Assembly: GCF_900163655.1 (NCBI RefSeq)
Contig: NZ_FWFG01000094.1
Coordinates: 1 to 44,360, forward strand
DNA from: Brachybacterium nesterenkovii
GTDB lineage: Bacteria; Actinomycetota; Actinomycetes; Actinomycetales; Dermabacteraceae
Reading direction: 5' to 3'
Length of the DNA: 44,360 bases
Within the stretch, counting starts at the first letter, position 1. The number at the start of each line of letters is the position of its first letter. Of this stretch, positions 42,918-44,360 are shown one piece after another. The notes below the pieces were generated by a model. The model searched no databases. It was given only the letters and a program-made list of their open reading frames with translations, and had not been told where the DNA came from. The translations under genes were made by a program, and so were the position numbers.

Positions 42918-44309
42918 TCAGCTCCAGCCCTCGGTGCGGGCCTTGAGCTGCTGGTAGGCGTCGAGCACGTCCGGGGTCGGCGCGGCGTGGAGGGTCTCGA
43001 AGCCCTCGAGGCTCCAGGTCGGGGGCTCGGCGGTCGCGGCGAGCGCCCAGGCGGCCTGGCGGGCGGCGCCGAGGGCCACGTACTCCCCCGTCGGCGCGAG
43101 GGTCACGTCGCGGCCGAACACGGCGGGCGCGAGCGCCCGGACGGCGGCGGACTGCGCGGCGCCGCCGATGAGGATGATCCGCTCGGGCGCGCGCCCGGAG
43201 TCGGCCTCGAGCGGCGCGATGCCGTCGGCGAGCGAGCACAGCAGCCCCTCGACGCAGGCGCGGGCGATGTCCTCGCGGCTGGATGCGGTCGACAGGCCAT
43301 GCAGGGTGGCGCGGGCGTCGGGCCGGTTGGGGGTGCGCTCCCCGTCGAAGTAGGGCAGGAGCGTGAGGCCGTGGGCACCGGGGACGCTCGCGAGCGCGAG
43401 GCGCGCGAACTCGTCGTGGTCGACCCCCAGCAGGGCGCGGCCGAAGTCCAGGATCTTGGCGGCGTTGATGGTGGTGGTCATCGGCAAGAAGCGACCGGTG
43501 GCGTCGGCGAAGCCGGTGACGGTGCCGCTCGCGTCCGCCGGGCGCGCATCGGAGACCATGGCGCAGACGCCGGAGGTGCCGATCGAGACGGACACGTCGC
43601 CGGGGCCGAGCGACAGGCCCAGCGCCGCGGCCATGTTGTCGCCGGTGCCGGCGCCGATGGGGGCGCCGGAAGCGGTAGCCGCCATGGCCTCGCCAGGGGC
43701 GGACGGCAGGCGCGGCAGGTCCGCGTCGTGTCCCAGCGCCCGGATCAGCAGCTCGCGGTCCCAGTCGGAGCTCGCGGTCGCGAAGTACCCGGTGCCCGAG
43801 GCGTCGCCGCGGTCGGTAAAGGGTTCGGTCCCGTGAGCGGCCAGGTGCCAGGACACGTAGTCGTGCGGGAGCAGCACACGGGCGGCGCGCGCGGCGCTGG
43901 CGGGCTCGTTCTCGGCCACCCAGCGCAGCTTGGAGGCGGTGAAGGAGGCGACCATGACGGAGCCGATGGCCTCGGCGCAGGCGGCGGGGCCGCCGAGCTC
44001 GTCGACCAGGGTGGCGGCCTGCGGGGCCGAGCGGGTGTCGTTCCACAGCAGGGCGTCGCGGACCACCTCGCCATGCTCGTCGAGCAGGACCATGCCGTGC
44101 TGCTGACCGCCGACGGCCACGGCGTCGGCCTGCTCGAGCAGGGGGCCGGCGGCCTCATCGACGGCGACGAGCCAGGCGCGGGGGTCGACCTCGGTGCCGG
44201 CGGGGTGGGCGGCGCGGCGCTCGTCGAGCACGCGGCCGGTCTCGGCGTCCACGAGGAGCGCCTTGGTGGACTGCGTCGAGGAGTCGATGCCGAGCACGGT
44301 GGGGGCCAT
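42918..44309 (-). CDS. xylB: Xylulokinase
   Basis: A 463-residue FGGY kinase that phosphorylates D-xylulose to D-xylulose 5-phosphate. GIDSSTQSTKALLVD is the phosphate-1 motif, AVGGQQHGMVLLDE the substrate motif, and GDASGTGYF, GAGTGDNMAAALG and TLLPYFDGERTPNRP follow as in XylB. GGAAQSAAVRALAPAVF is the adenosine motif. It has a GAGAGGT ribosome site before the ATG. No xylA is in the window; it may lie beyond the right edge. Its product is the same as that of AraD, so it joins xylose or xylulose to the arabinose route. The following gene is the LacI regulator. Confidence 0.94.
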   Translation of the reverse strand: MAPTVLGIDSSTQSTKALLVDAETGRVLDERRAAHPAGTEVDPRAWLVAVDEAAGPLLEQADAVAVGGQQHGMVLLDEHGEVVRDALLWNDTRSAPQAATLVDELGGPAACAEAIGSVMVASFTASKLRWVAENEPASAARAARVLLPHDYVSWHLAAHGTEPFTDRGDASGTGYFATASSDWDRELLIRALGHDADLPRLPSAPGEAMAATASGAPIGAGTGDNMAAALGLSLGPGDVSVSIGTSGVCAMVSDARPADASGTVTGFADATGRFLPMTTTINAAKILDFGRALLGVDHDEFARLALASVPGAHGLTLLPYFDGERTPNRPDARATLHGLSTASSREDIARACVEGLLCSLADGIAPLEADSGRAPERIILIGGAAQSAAVRALAPAVFGRDVTLAPTGEYVALGAARQAAWALAATAEPPTWSLEGFETLHAAPTPDVLDAYQQLKARTEGWS

Positions 44310-44360
44310 GGTCTGACCTCTCTGTCAGGGGTGGGTGGTGCGGATACAGGTGGTGGGGGT

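Overview
The window is about 44 kb of very GC-rich (roughly 70% or more) chromosomal DNA. It looks like a high-GC actinobacterium; a Micrococcales/Dermabacteraceae genome such as Brachybacterium is my best guess, inferred from gene content and style and not tested by any search. About 33 genes can be supported. No rRNA, tRNA, insertion sequence, prophage or CRISPR array was seen. At least nine genes have a TAnnnT -10 hexamer 6-7 nt upstream of the start codon, which points to leaderless transcription; I used this to choose several starts.

Left part (1-12.2 kb): an SRPBCC-domain gene, a membrane-linked GH25 lysozyme, a class-I glutamine amidotransferase, a frameshifted flavin monooxygenase and glutaminase. 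Then comes a tightly overlapping minus-strand operon: aspartase/fumarase-superfamily lyase, GNAT, polar amino-acid ABC importer (binding protein, permease, ATPase), an MmgE/PrpD protein and an M20 peptidase. A lyase plus MmgE/PrpD plus importer suggests uptake and breakdown of an aminopolycarboxylate of the iminodisuccinate/EDDS kind.

Middle (12.2-23.7 kb): a mismatch uracil-DNA glycosylase; a 1-kb gene-free tract with a DnaA-box-like cluster, three tandem-repeat arrays and a palindrome; a rhomboid protease with zinc ribbon; cyclophilin; a coiled-coil membrane protein; GNAT with glutamyl-Q tRNA(Asp) synthetase; and a manganese locus. The Mn locus holds a TerC-family exporter, a MntR-type repressor fused in one reading frame to a SAM methyltransferase with a His-rich insert, and the MntH importer with two operator-like palindromes on its promoter.

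Right part (23.7-44.4 kb): amylosucrase; a large YhgE/Pip-family protein full of DG heptad repeats; PPK2 polyphosphate kinase; a 72-bp six-unit minisatellite; class II fructose-1,6-bisphosphatase; then an L-arabinose system. The latter has a ChvE/GguAB-type sugar importer on the plus strand, facing xylB, a LacI regulator, araB-like kinase, araD and araA on the minus strand. Near-identical LacI-type operators precede both the importer and the kinase.

Non-coding DNA is unusually structured: a 75-bp element present twice with identical length and matching ends, two palindromes sharing a CATATACGGCC core, a 72-bp near-perfect hairpin, and several minisatellites. The most novel items are the MntR-methyltransferase fusion, the lyase/MmgE operon, the 75-bp element and the DnaA-box cluster.
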